Assembly (NCBI GenBank): GCA_013396915.1
Contig: VWZL01006771.1
Location: 1,567,379-1,631,378 of the forward strand
Source: Stercorarius parasiticus
Lineage: Eukaryota > Chordata > Aves > Charadriiformes > Stercorariidae
Direction of reading: 5' to 3'
Length of the DNA: 64,000 bases
How positions within the stretch are numbered: position 1 is the first letter of the stretch; each line of letters starts with the position of its first letter. Shown here one piece after another: positions 49,779-60,345 of the stretch. The position numbers and the translations under genes are program-made. A model generated the notes under the pieces. The model worked only from the letters and a program-made list of their open reading frames with translations, was not told the DNA's origin and did no database searches.

Positions 49779-51064
49779 CATCTGTGTATATGAGCGCTTA
49801 GGGTGGTGTGTTTTGAGCTGACTTCTAAGGCTGTAGGAACCCTTGGTACCAGATCAGCCACTTCAGTGTGCCTGGTAGTTTGGGCTCGTGAGGAAAATTT
49901 CCATAATGTCTTCTGCTGGTTTGCTAGCGATGCTGGAGAAAGCAGCTTCTGTTAATGTAGGCATTCACAGGTCTGGATTGAACCCAAATTTGTTAGAGAT
50001 TCATTTAAAATTCTAGCTGACTTGTTCAAATACCTCTTATGGTGATACCTTCACTAAACAGGGTGCTGAAGCTGTGTTTGATATAAAACTGGTTGAAAAG
50101 AAGGAAAAGGCAGCATGAAGCAACCTGTGAGTAACGAAGTATGGATGTTCAGAACCCATGAAGAACAGACCCTCGGTGTCTCAAGACAGGGATACAATAA
50201 CTGATGACTCTGAGGCCAATTCTGAAATCTTTATATCTAGTGTCAGGCTATGAAAGGGAATTTGGGCTTCACTGGGAGAGGGATGGCCTCTATGAGAAGA
50301 AGCACAGGTCACTGATGTGCACTAGAGCTGGCCCCTTTTCACTGAGAAAGGCTTGATTTCTTGCTAATGCCCACTGTCAGCTCAGATCAATGTAGAGGCT
50401 AAACTGCGACTTGCCTATCTTGAAGTCACTGGAGACAGATTTCAAAACCAAACCCCCCCTGAATTCCTATTGATTTTCATGGGTGTTACTGTCTGAGCAT
50501 ATCGAGATGGTACATCCAGATTAAATGATTAGACATTAGTAAATGTTTTTTGCGAATGGGTTCTTGTTCTTTGGAAACCAGGTTGAAACCCTTAGTTGTG
50601 CAATCAATAGATTTGGTTGCCATTGATCAAAATTGATTTAAAGCGTCAATAGGGAGCCAAACTTTTAAATTAATTAGGTGCTTTTAATGGGAGGAAGGCC
50701 AGAAACAGTTAAAGAATTCACTTTTTATCCATTTTTGCTAATCTGTAAAATTTGATACCTGGTGAATGGGTTTTACAACTGATAACTAATCCCCTGAGAT
50801 ATCCACTCCCCCTGTGCTAAATTAAAGGATGAATGAGGTTAATGCACTTTGTCATTGTGAAAGAATAGGCCTGTAGTTGATTAAAGCTGCTGGGGAGCTC
50901 TGGTTACGTGTCCCTCACTTTCTGCGCCTGACATGGGAACCTGAAGTCTGATTCAGAGGGTGCTTAGCACCCACAACTGCAGGTGGAGACAGGTGCTTTG
51001 AGGTGACAAGTGCCATACAACGTGACATCTCATACCCAGTTCCCAAAATTCATAGAAATTTTTT

Positions 51065-51178
51065 AACTTAGTCTCACTGTGCGTTTGTAAAATGGCGATA
51101 AGAAAACCTACAGGGAGTTGGAAAGATACATGAATCATTGTGAAATTCTGGGACTGCAGTGAATAGTGCCATAGTAAC
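51065..51178 (+). mobile_element. Sauropsid MIR-like SINE fossil
   Basis: ACTTAGTCTCACTGTGCG, TTTGTAAAATGGCGATAAGA, AAACCTACAGGG, then ATTGTGAAATTCTGGGACTG and AATAGTGCCATAGTAACG follow the order of the MIR-type element common in turtles, crocodilians and birds (CAGTTTCC…TGTAAAATGGGGATAA…CCTACC…). The stretch 50,955-51,010 (GGTGCTTAGCACCCACAAC) may be its 5' neighbour or another old repeat. Confidence 0.5.
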
Positions 51179-51752
51179 GCCACTGTGGAAGTTAACAGTT
51201 TTGTCCTCAGAGCTGGGTATGAGTAGCATGCGGCAGATTAAGTGCAGAGCTGTACGTTGAACCACGAGTGGAGAAAAAGCCCTGATATTTGCTGTGTCGA
51301 CAGCAGCGAGGGTTTGGGATTACCCACAGAGCAGATACAGACTGAGCACTGAGTAAGGAACAGCTTGTGTGGAATAACTGACCGGTCTTAATATAATTAC
51401 AGATAGCATGCCATTTGACACATAATCAAAGGTGAGGTGAAAGGTGTGCACATCTTCATTTTGCTACCTCCTGACTTTTGAGTGCCTGGCTTTCCAGCTG
51501 TGGTAGTGTTCTTAAACCATGCTTTCATGTGTTCCATATGAGGGAGGATCCGGTTTCACAAAGCGCAAAGTGTGCATTATCCAGCCCTTGCTGTGGTGGT
51601 GAGAGGAAGTGCAGGGCAGCAAACAGTTGAGAAGCTGTTTGTGCTTCTCTCCATCTTTTTCTCCAGCATGTCTCTCTCGCTTTGGCTGCTTATTGCTGAA
51701 GACATAATACACTTTTGGATTAAGCTTATCCTCTGTGTTCTCTCTGGAAAAC

Positions 51753-52268
51753 ATTCATAGAATTGCCTAGGTTGGAAGGGACCTTTCAGATCATCTAGTC
51801 CAACCATCAACCCAACACAGCCAAAACCACCCACTAAACCACGTCCCTAAGCACCACGTCTGCCCATCTTTTAAATACCTCCAGGGATGGTGACTCAACC
51901 ACTTCCCTGGGCAGCCTGTTCCAATGCTTAACAACCCTTTCAGTGTAAAATTTTTTCCTAATATCCAGTCTAAACCTCCCCTGGTGCAATTTGAGGCCAT
52001 TTCCTCTTGTCCTATCACCTGTTTCCTGGGAGAAGAGACTGACCCCCACCTCTGTACAACCTCCTGTCAGGTAGTTGTAGAGAGTGATAAGGTCTCCCCT
52101 CAGCCTCCTTTTCTCCAGGCTGAACAACCCCAGCTCCCTCAGCTGCTCCTCATAAGACTTATTCTCCAGACCCCTCACCAGCTTCATTGCCCTTCTCTGG
52201 ACCCGCTCCAGCACCTCAATGTCTTTTTTGTGGTGAGGGGCCCAAAACTGAACACAGCACTCGAGGTG
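51753..52268 (-). mobile_element. 5'-truncated CR1 LINE with intact end of ORF2
   Basis: The 3' end is ATTCATAGAATTGCCTAGG (51,753) and the 5' break lies near 52,268. On the minus strand, 52214-51834 is an uninterrupted 126-residue frame, [11 protein letters not shown]...VVLRDVV, which is the C-terminal tail of CR1 ORF2 downstream of the reverse transcriptase. Motifs include [34 protein letters not shown] and [13 protein letters not shown]. The catalytic core and endonuclease are missing, so the copy is dead. The open frame suggests it is younger than the other CR1 copies here. Confidence 0.93.
51834..52214 (-). pseudogene. CR1 ORF2 C-terminal fragment
   Basis: This is the open part of the CR1 copy above. 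The product would be the far C-terminal tail of the LINE polyprotein, without endonuclease or reverse transcriptase catalytic residues. The ATG is internal to the original ORF and is not a true start. It should not be taken as a host gene. Confidence 0.85.
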
Positions 52269-52674
52269 AATACTGTTGTCCTGTCTGTTACTGTAATAGA
52301 CAGAGGCAAACCTGGCAGGGACCTAGAGGCTGCAATATTTGCTATAGCTGTTGTATGACTATAAACTTGGAGTATCATTGAGAAATATACTGGAGGAAAT
52401 CCAGAATTGAACAATATATTTGATAACAACTCAAAACGGAGCAAGAACTGAGCTCAGACCATTTTCACTTCAGTTTTGTAGCTTAATGCTTTTTGACATG
52501 GGTTATTTTGAAGAGCAAAAACATTTTAAAAATTAAGTACATAGTTTCTAGTGTAAAAAAAATTAGAAAACCTTGCTGAAGGCATTCTGATATCTCAGAG
52601 TGCAAGATTGCTTGAACCATTGCCTATGATGTGTTTCTTTTAGAGGAAGGTTACCGGGAATATACTGTGACCAG

Positions 52675-52690
52675 AAAAAAAAAAAAAAAA
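52675..52690 (+). repeat. Poly(A) run, 16 bases
   Basis: Perfect A run with no source element recognised beside it. Confidence 0.85.
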
Positions 52691-55377
52691 GTAGGGAAAG
52701 TTCATGGTAATGACAGCTGGGGAAAGGAACATTGTTTGGACTACACTGAAATTACATTATGTGTCTTTGTAAATGCAAGATTATATTAAGAATAGTCATA
52801 GGCTTTGGTGAAACTATTAAAAGTTGAATAATAGAAGAGAAAGGATGCTCTTTTTCTCTTGTGAATCACTACTTTTAAAAGCCTTCCTTTGCTCTCTGTT
52901 GTAGTTCAGAGAGTTCCAATAGAGCATCAAAGACCAAACAAAAACCCTTACGTGACTTCTCAGGGGAATCTTCCTGTTAAGCTGGGCATTTTCCTTGAAC
53001 TTTTCTGCTCTGTATAATAGACCTTCTACCATATATGACTAAGTGGGTTGAGTCATACAGAATTATTTTCTTACACAACAGCGTTAATAAAGTGACTACC
53101 AAGTTTGAAAAAGCAGGCCACTACTGCAAAAATCTCACTATTTAAAAATTCTTATCTCCTTATGCCATCCAAACCTACAGTTAGCCTCTGTAGTGAGAGA
53201 AAATTCTGAGGAGGTTGGCAGCCCATAGCCTGTAAAAAATGGAAAAAAAAGGGAACGGGGGGAAAGCAAAGATACTCTGCTGGGGTCCCACCCACTGAGT
53301 GAAGGGATGAGGGTGGGTGAGCAATAGCAACCACCCAGAAGCAGCCCAGCCAGCAGCAGGGAGGGCAGTGGGACCAGGGATTGTCAGGGTGAGTTCCTGC
53401 CCTCTCAGGCCTGTGGGCTTCCCGAGGAACCATCTAGAGACAGCGCCTGGCCTGGGCCCCACTGTGCTCTAGAGAGATCCACTGACAGGAGGGCAAGTTC
53501 CACCTTGGGAAAGGGGAATTTCTCCAGATGGTTCATAAGACAGAGGAACAAGGTTCCTGCTTTGAGGTTTATGGTGGTTATTTAGTATTCTATCATTAAA
53601 TCTCCTATGTTAGCAGTGAAAAAAGGAATATCTCGGTGAAAAAGTGGAAAAGGTACAAAATTCTACTGGCAAGAATTACATTAAGCAAATTTAGAAAAAA
53701 TACTAAGACAAAAATAAAGTTGTACCTGGCATTTGCTTTCATTAGCAGTTGAATAAAATTAGAAGTAAAAGAGCTGTCCTAAACTGCAAGAGGAACGTAG
53801 AGAGCTAAAGGGATGAAGATGGTCTTCAAAACAGGTTTGTGAAAAAAGAATTCTCCTCTTCCCCCTCACCACAATTTTAAAAAAAAATTAAACTCTTTCC
53901 ATATTATTAATTTTTCCACAAAGTCAACATATTTCCAGAACCAAAAGCATCACACCTGTTCAGATGTGCTAATTGCACAGCAGAGTTTCATCAGACAGCA
54001 GAGTGCTTTCTGATAGTAGATCACACTGAAACAAGTCTGCTTTTAAGCATTCAATCAATGGATCATGATACACTGATAAACTAAAAACTGCAAGCTGCAT
54101 TCCCTGATCTCTGTGTGCTGCTCAGGCGGTTTAAGGCTCTGTGATCTTAACTGGGAAGATAAGAATTCTCCCGAGGCTGGCTGACCTGTCCTGGATGGTG
54201 CAGGAGCCAAATATTGCTGTGGATTCCAGCGGAGATCAGATCAGGGAATCAGGAGGCTGTAATCAGATCCTTTGATAAATTCTCTTGTTTTCTTGCATCG
54301 AACAGTTCTCGGTTTCATTGCAGATGGACTAGTTTTATGTTTCTTCTTTTTTAGTCTTAACATAACCTTTAAAATTCTGACAATAGCAGACATCTGAAAA
54401 AGTAAAAAAAAAAACCAAACGTGATAAACATTGAAAGTTAGTAACTCCACCTTTATTTTTTTTGCATTTACAAATCAGATTGTTGGGTCATAGATGTACA
54501 GTACACATGCAGTGTAAGTCTCTGACATTTTTGCCATTGTCCTTGAGTTTGACTATAGTTGCAGGAATCCAGTGGGGATTGAAACATGTGAAGGAGACAG
54601 GCTGTTGTGGTCATCAAACGGCACGTTCCCCCAGCAGCCCTTGGACATGGGCAAATTCACCTGCTTAACCCTGGGGACTGGCTGAGGCTCTTGATAGAAA
54701 CAGCTCTCACTGTAAAACAAGTATTTTACACGTCATGGGTGGACAGGCACATGGAAACAGCCGTCCTGCAGGTCAAGAGCAGCAGTTCGCGAGAGGGAGT
54801 CTGGGGACAGAGGATGAAAGGGAACTTGATTTTTGTCATGAAAGATGGTCCCTTTTAATAAAGGACAATAAAGGCTTTTAAATAAAGGACAGGCCTTAGA
54901 ACTTCTCTTTGTGTGGAACTCAGAAAATGCTGAGAGCAAAATCTTCTTCTTTATACTGTGTATTAGTAGTGTCCAATCTTAGAGAACGGTGTAAGAAAGG
55001 ACACAGCTTTTGCCATTACGATCAACAAAATGAGCTCCCTCAGGAAAAGGAGCTTTTCCTTCAATGGAGAAGGGAGAACTTCAGCCACGCTGTCGTTACG
55101 TAGCCTAGAGCAGGAACGAGATTCACCTTTTTGTTTTGTTTTGTGTTTTTTAAATACTCTCTTAGATTGTTCTAATTGGATTCATAGCCTCTTACAGATG
55201 CATATATTTTTCCTTTAGGTGCTATTCAGAGAAAATAAAGTTGGTAATACTTGCCTTTTTTTATTAAGCATGGCAAGATTTTGGAAAGGTCAGTGCACGA
55301 AGCCTACATTACTTGCTGTTCAGCTGGTACTCGGGTACCATTTTAGATAATTAGCCAGTAAGGATTGCTACATTAAG

Positions 55378-55399
55378 AAAAAAAAAAAAGAAAAAAAAA
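55378..55399 (+). repeat. A-rich tract
   Basis: Two A runs interrupted by a single G. Confidence 0.85.
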
Positions 55400-58300
55400 G
55401 CCAAATTAATATTCTTTATTGACATGAAAGTTGAGCTAGCACAAACAGTTCATATCCATGTTTAATAATGACCGCAAAAGGCAGGAAGCAGTGGCATTAC
55501 ACACTGCAAAGAGCCCACGAGCGGCTGGGCTGGCTCTGGCCTGGCTGTCCTTTGCTGTAGGCATATGGCAGCGCAGGACTCGCCTGCCTTTCCTGTGAGA
55601 ACTGCTAAAATGTACCTACGTCAAATGTAAGGCTTTACAGCAAAGCATCTGCTACTGCAGCATACAAAAAAGTTATTAAACTGAGACAAGGATTATTATA
55701 GGAATAGTAAAACGGGTAAGGAACTAATCGAGCGGAAGAGAGAAATAGATTAGGCTGAAAAGGAATTACTAACGATGTTTTGGAACGCAACCTTATTTAA
55801 TATTTTCATTAATGACAGTACAAAAATAAGCATAACCAAATGAAATTTGAACATACATTTGAAACTGGGGCAAAGTTGACAGCAATATCAAAGGACTGGA
55901 ATTTTACATAGGAAGAATTTAGTGATGTGAAGTCTGATGTTAATATAAACGCCATGAAATAAGTAAGTGTAAAATCATCTGTTTGAGAACGAAGTTATTT
56001 TGCTGAAAACAAGGCGGTTCCTCTGGTTAAAAAAAAAAATGACAAAGGAGAAAAAGGTTGGCAACACCTTCTACTTCCTGGGGTCATAAGCAGTTAGAAA
56101 ATCATAGCAACAGAACTCCTGCTGAGGTACTGTTTTCAGAAAATGCTAACAGATAGAACAGAAAGTGCATTTCCACTGCTGAAGTTTCCTCAGCATTAAC
56201 GCAGATCATTTCTGCAGCTTTTCTAGAGCCGTCATGTGGAACCGGACAGAGAGAAGTGACCCCCTGTCGTTAGAGAAGACTAAGGACACATCTATGCCGA
56301 ACAACCTCGCCAGTGAAAAAATCCCAATGATTGTTGAGTAAATTAAAGCTAAAATTACATAGCTTTTGGGAGCCTTGGGCTGCGCCTGGGGTCATGCTCA
56401 GACAAGCAGCAATACAGCTACACACAGCCCAGGACTAAGAAGTCTTATCTGAAGTAGATTAGGCACGATTTGTGCCTGTTTGCAAGAGCTTAATGAAACC
56501 AAGAACTGCTGGCTGCCCGCGGAAAGTTTTGCAGCTGTTCCTGAAAGCTGCCCTCGAGCAGCCGATTGTCACGACGGAAGTACTGAGCCACGCTCTTTGG
56601 TTTCGAATGGGCAGGTCCTGCTGCAGGCGCTCCTAGAAGAGAGGTGGCAGGGCACCCTACAACCCTCTCCCTTCACAGGACGTGGAGCAGATCAGTGAAC
56701 AATGCTACAAGGTAGCTGGCGTGCCTGCTGATTCCACATTGCAGTCGTTATCCGAAGTATTCTCCACTAAGCATTTATCAAGTGAGGTGAAAGATTTTAT
56801 CAAAATTAATCTCTCTCATTTCCTTCTGTAAGTCAGAAGGCCTCAAAGCACTTGACAGCAGCAGCACACCTGAGTTGAAATGCAGAGTGGGTCGCAGCTA
56901 TCATGGAAGCAAACAGCAGGTGCGAGGTGGATTTTTTCTTTCCCTTGGCAAGCCTGAATGTTTGTGTGTTTGGACCCATACCTGAAGACATTTATTTGCT
57001 AAGGAAGAAGCTTGAGAGTTTCTCCTTGTCTTTTTTAGCTCACAGTTGGAAGCTGTGATAGATGAAAGACTTTGTTTCCCAGCCAGAGAACAGAGCAAAT
57101 GAACATTGTCATCAACAAAGGGACCAAGTACCTACAAATAAAATTAAAACACAGAAGATGTTAAACAAATAGTTTAAAGCTATTACTTTCTTCCGTAATA
57201 TTTATACTGAATATATATGCACGAAGGGGAGAGCTATAGGCATGTCACTTACAGGTGCTACTGGGACAAGAAAATTTATTCTTGAGGCAGTTGTACATCA
57301 GCAGTGACCGCCAATGCAAATTGGTCGAAGGAGTATTTTAGAATGGTGTTATCTTCTTCGTACTTCAAGCAATTTTATTAATCAAAGTCAAGTTCAACCT
57401 CTTCAAAAAGCTGAACAGATCTCAAAGGGGAAGTTCTCAGACAAGCAGTTAGGACAGTGCTGCTGGCCAAATACCAAGATTATTCCATAAAAACCACCAA
57501 AGACCAACCCCTCTCCTCCAGTAACACTTCAACAGCACTTTCAATTAATAAAATGAAACAAATTTGTTTTACAGGTTTCCAAAAGATAACTCAGCTTAAA
57601 GAACATATTATTTATTTGTATCTTCAAAACAGAAGGAAAAGGTAAGGATTTAACACTTTGGCAAGACTTAGTTTGCAATGAGAACAGCAAGTAAAACGTA
57701 GAACTCTTACGAGATTTTTGTGAAATTTGACCCAAAACCCCAAGGAGAAAAGTCCTGGCAGACCTCGGCTCAAGGAATTGTTAAGACCATCATTATTTGT
57801 GTTGCAGAAAGACAATATTTTTTCATCTGTCAGGGCAGTTATAGTAGAGCTGTACTAGAAATTGATCTGAAATCTATACACCAGCTACACTCGAGAGGCA
57901 CTTGAGTAGCAGCCACCAGGAGGACAAAGGTTTATCTTTAAATTTTCTTACCCTTCCTAGCAATAGCACCTCTGAGTTCTTCATAAGAAATCTGCATGTT
58001 TCCGATGTTGGCATTACCTTAATTTCTTTCAGGCTTAGGGATATTACCTCTGGACCAAGTATTACATGAAATGTGAAAACTGCAAAAGCAATATTATACA
58101 CTGAGGAAAAACAAGGCAGTAAATTTGGATTCTCTTCTAATCTAATAATATGAGCAAATGCTGAAAGAAGAAGCAGAAAAAAAGAAACTATGATTTACAT
58201 ATTCATTAAGTAATTTGTATAATCAGAAGATTTAAAAGGTCATTACTGGAACACCTGCCTGTTAACAGATGTAGAAGTATGAAGGCCAAAGAACAGTTTT

Positions 58301-58934
58301 TATAAAGATGTTGATAGATAAACAGTTGGCAGATCCACAGGTACCTGCTGTGGCAGCATTGGTATTTTTGGCTCAGGCTAATGTTGTGGATAAGGTAAAT
58401 CTTCTGGAATTCATGCATCCATACACATACTGGCTTTCCTGTTGCAAAGCCTGACAGTCGTTTATTAAAAATTTGGTTGCTTTTAAATAGCAACATTCCA
58501 GCTAAATAAGCTTTTATCCAGTAGGGAAGTTTTAAACACTCAGGTCAAGTATGAATTTGATGTAAATCAGGATGAAGGTGGTTCATTGCACTTGATGGAG
58601 CAGATACTAGAAAAAAAGCTTACTCTCTTACCACAGAAAGAAAACAGCACCGTAGATGCCTGCTTAGGTAGGTGGGGGTATAGCACTGTGCACAAATCTT
58701 AATCAAGAATGAGGAGTCTGTCTTAATTTCCTAAATTTGTTAATTTTCATTGCGGTGCCACGCAGTAACACTGGAGCCCTCAAGAAGCCATTTGCATCGA
58801 CACATAATTGCAGATAACAAAGTGTCAGACACCCAGGTCTAAGCTGGTCACGGTATGCTACTTTTAGTCCATGGCTGAATCATTTTCTGGGGATTCCTGT
58901 TAGATCTCCTTCTGAAACAGATAAAAATACAGCA

Positions 58935-59173
58935 TTAGGAGCTGTGCTGGCTTTGGATATATCTTCCTGTCCCTCTGTTAATTTTTTCTCTCTTTACAAT
59001 TTTTTTTTTTTACAATTACTGTTATTTCTTTTTAACTTTTAAACTGTTTCTATCTCAACACATGAGTTTCTTTCTGACTTTTACCCTTATAATTCCTTCC
59101 CATCCCACCGAGGGGCAGGGAGGGAGGGAGCAGCTGTGTGGTGCTCAGCTGCTGCTGGGGTTAAACCCCCCCA
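58935..59173 (+). mobile_element. 3' part of a second avian ERV LTR
   Basis: TTTCTATCTCAACACATGAG, CTGACTTTTACCCTTATAAT, CCCATCCCACCGAGGGG, GAGCAGCTGTGTGGTGCTCA and GGGGTTAAACC follow the 3' end of a common bird ERV LTR. A start near GAGCTGTGCTGGCTTTGG is uncertain, and the middle appears deleted or replaced by T-rich sequence. No target duplication or internal viral sequence was found. Confidence 0.65.
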
Positions 59174-59429
59174 TGAGCTTAGACATCTAATTTACAGATA
59201 TCTCAGTTAAGGCAAAATAACATTCTGCAATCAGCATTCTATTGCTAGTCTTAGGCAAGCATCTAGTTGCATTAGCAAAATTAAATAAGTGGCTTACGTC
59301 TGCATTATCTGCATCATTAGTATTAATTTATAAAAATAGCTAAATATAAAACAATTTAACTCAGGTATTAGTCAAGTATATGTTTAATAGCTAGGGCATT
59401 TCCCCTTCAGTACACTTGTCACTGGATCA

Positions 59430-60345
59430 CATGAATATTCAAGTTGGGAAGAAGCTCAGGAGATAGTCTAGTCCAATCCCCGGCTCGAGCAGGGCTAACT
59501 TCAAAATTGAGATAATGGTCAGGGCCTTGTCAGTCAAGTTCTGCACATCTCCAAGGATGGATGTTCCACAGCCTTTCTGAGCAACCTGTTCCTTTTCTGT
59601 TTCCAGTTTCAATTCACTCTCATAAAGAAAAATTTTTTTCTTATGTCCAACAAGAATTTCTCTTGCTGTAAATTGTTTCTCTTGCCTCACATTGTCTTCA
59701 CACGTACCTCTAATAAAAGTCTTTTCTTAATCCTCATCCAGGTAGTTGAAGACAGCAATAAGATCACCCTTCTGCACTTGCCATGCTGGTACACAGGATT
59801 AGTCCATTGCAGGTAGAAACGTGTCTTTGTTGAGCATAATAAGATTCGTTGATCCTTAAGTCCAGCTTGTTGGGACACTGAATGGGGCCACCCCACCCCT
59901 CAAAGTATCAACCATTGCTCCCAAGTCAGTGTCATCTGCCAACAGACTGAGGTTGCATTTCATCCCATTGCCCAAGCTTTTAATAAAAATGTTAAATAAT
60001 ATTGTCAGCAGTAGCTGCCCTGGGGAATGCCACAAGTAACCGGCTTTCAATGTGACAGTGTAGCATCATTATTCTTCAAGTCTGATGGTCCAGTCCCTTT
60101 CCCACCCACCTTCTAAGTTCACCTCTCTCCCATTTGGCTCTAAGGACACTATAAGCCTGTGTACACGTCTTTGCCGAGGACAGGGAAGATGACATTCTCT
60201 GCTCTCCCTTCTTCCACAAAAGGGAGGGAAATGAGGTTGGTTAGGCAGAGTTTGCCCTGATGAATTCATCATGGCTATTCTCAATCACCATTTTGTCCTT
60301 CATGTGTCTTGAAATTAAATTCATTTCCATAACCTCAAAGAATAT
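59430..60345 (-). mobile_element. Old, longer CR1 LINE fragment
   Basis: The 3' half (GTTGGGAAGAAGCTCAGG; TCTCCAAGGATGGATGTTCC; AGCAACCTGTTCC) is followed by the reverse-transcriptase-coding region, recognisable from TCATCTGCCAACAGACTGAG, AATAAAAATGTTAAATAAT, CCCTGGGGAATGCCAC and, at the far end, ATCATGGCTATTCTCAATC followed by CATGTGTCTTGAAATTAA. The order matches CR1 on the minus strand. Frameshifts and stops are frequent; short open frames inside it are remnants. Confidence 0.75.

Larger units (their letters stand above)
44969..51064. other. AT-rich unique sequence with candidate conserved blocks
   Basis: Two stretches, 47,790-47,935 and 50,580-50,905, are rich in homeodomain-type TAATTA/ATTAAT and related motifs with balanced composition, resembling vertebrate conserved non-coding elements. 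No gene seen. Confidence 0.35.
52269..58934. other. Unique sequence, no gene seen
   Basis: GC-richer patches at about 53,190-53,520 and 56,460-56,700 have open frames on one or both strands but no recognisable domain or splice structure. At 58,789-58,830, ATTTGCAT and AACAAAG lie close together, resembling POU and SOX sites. Confidence 0.4.

Noticed and set aside
51924..52358. 144-codon plus-strand frame
   Set aside because: It is antisense to the CR1 copy and reflects that LINE's sequence.
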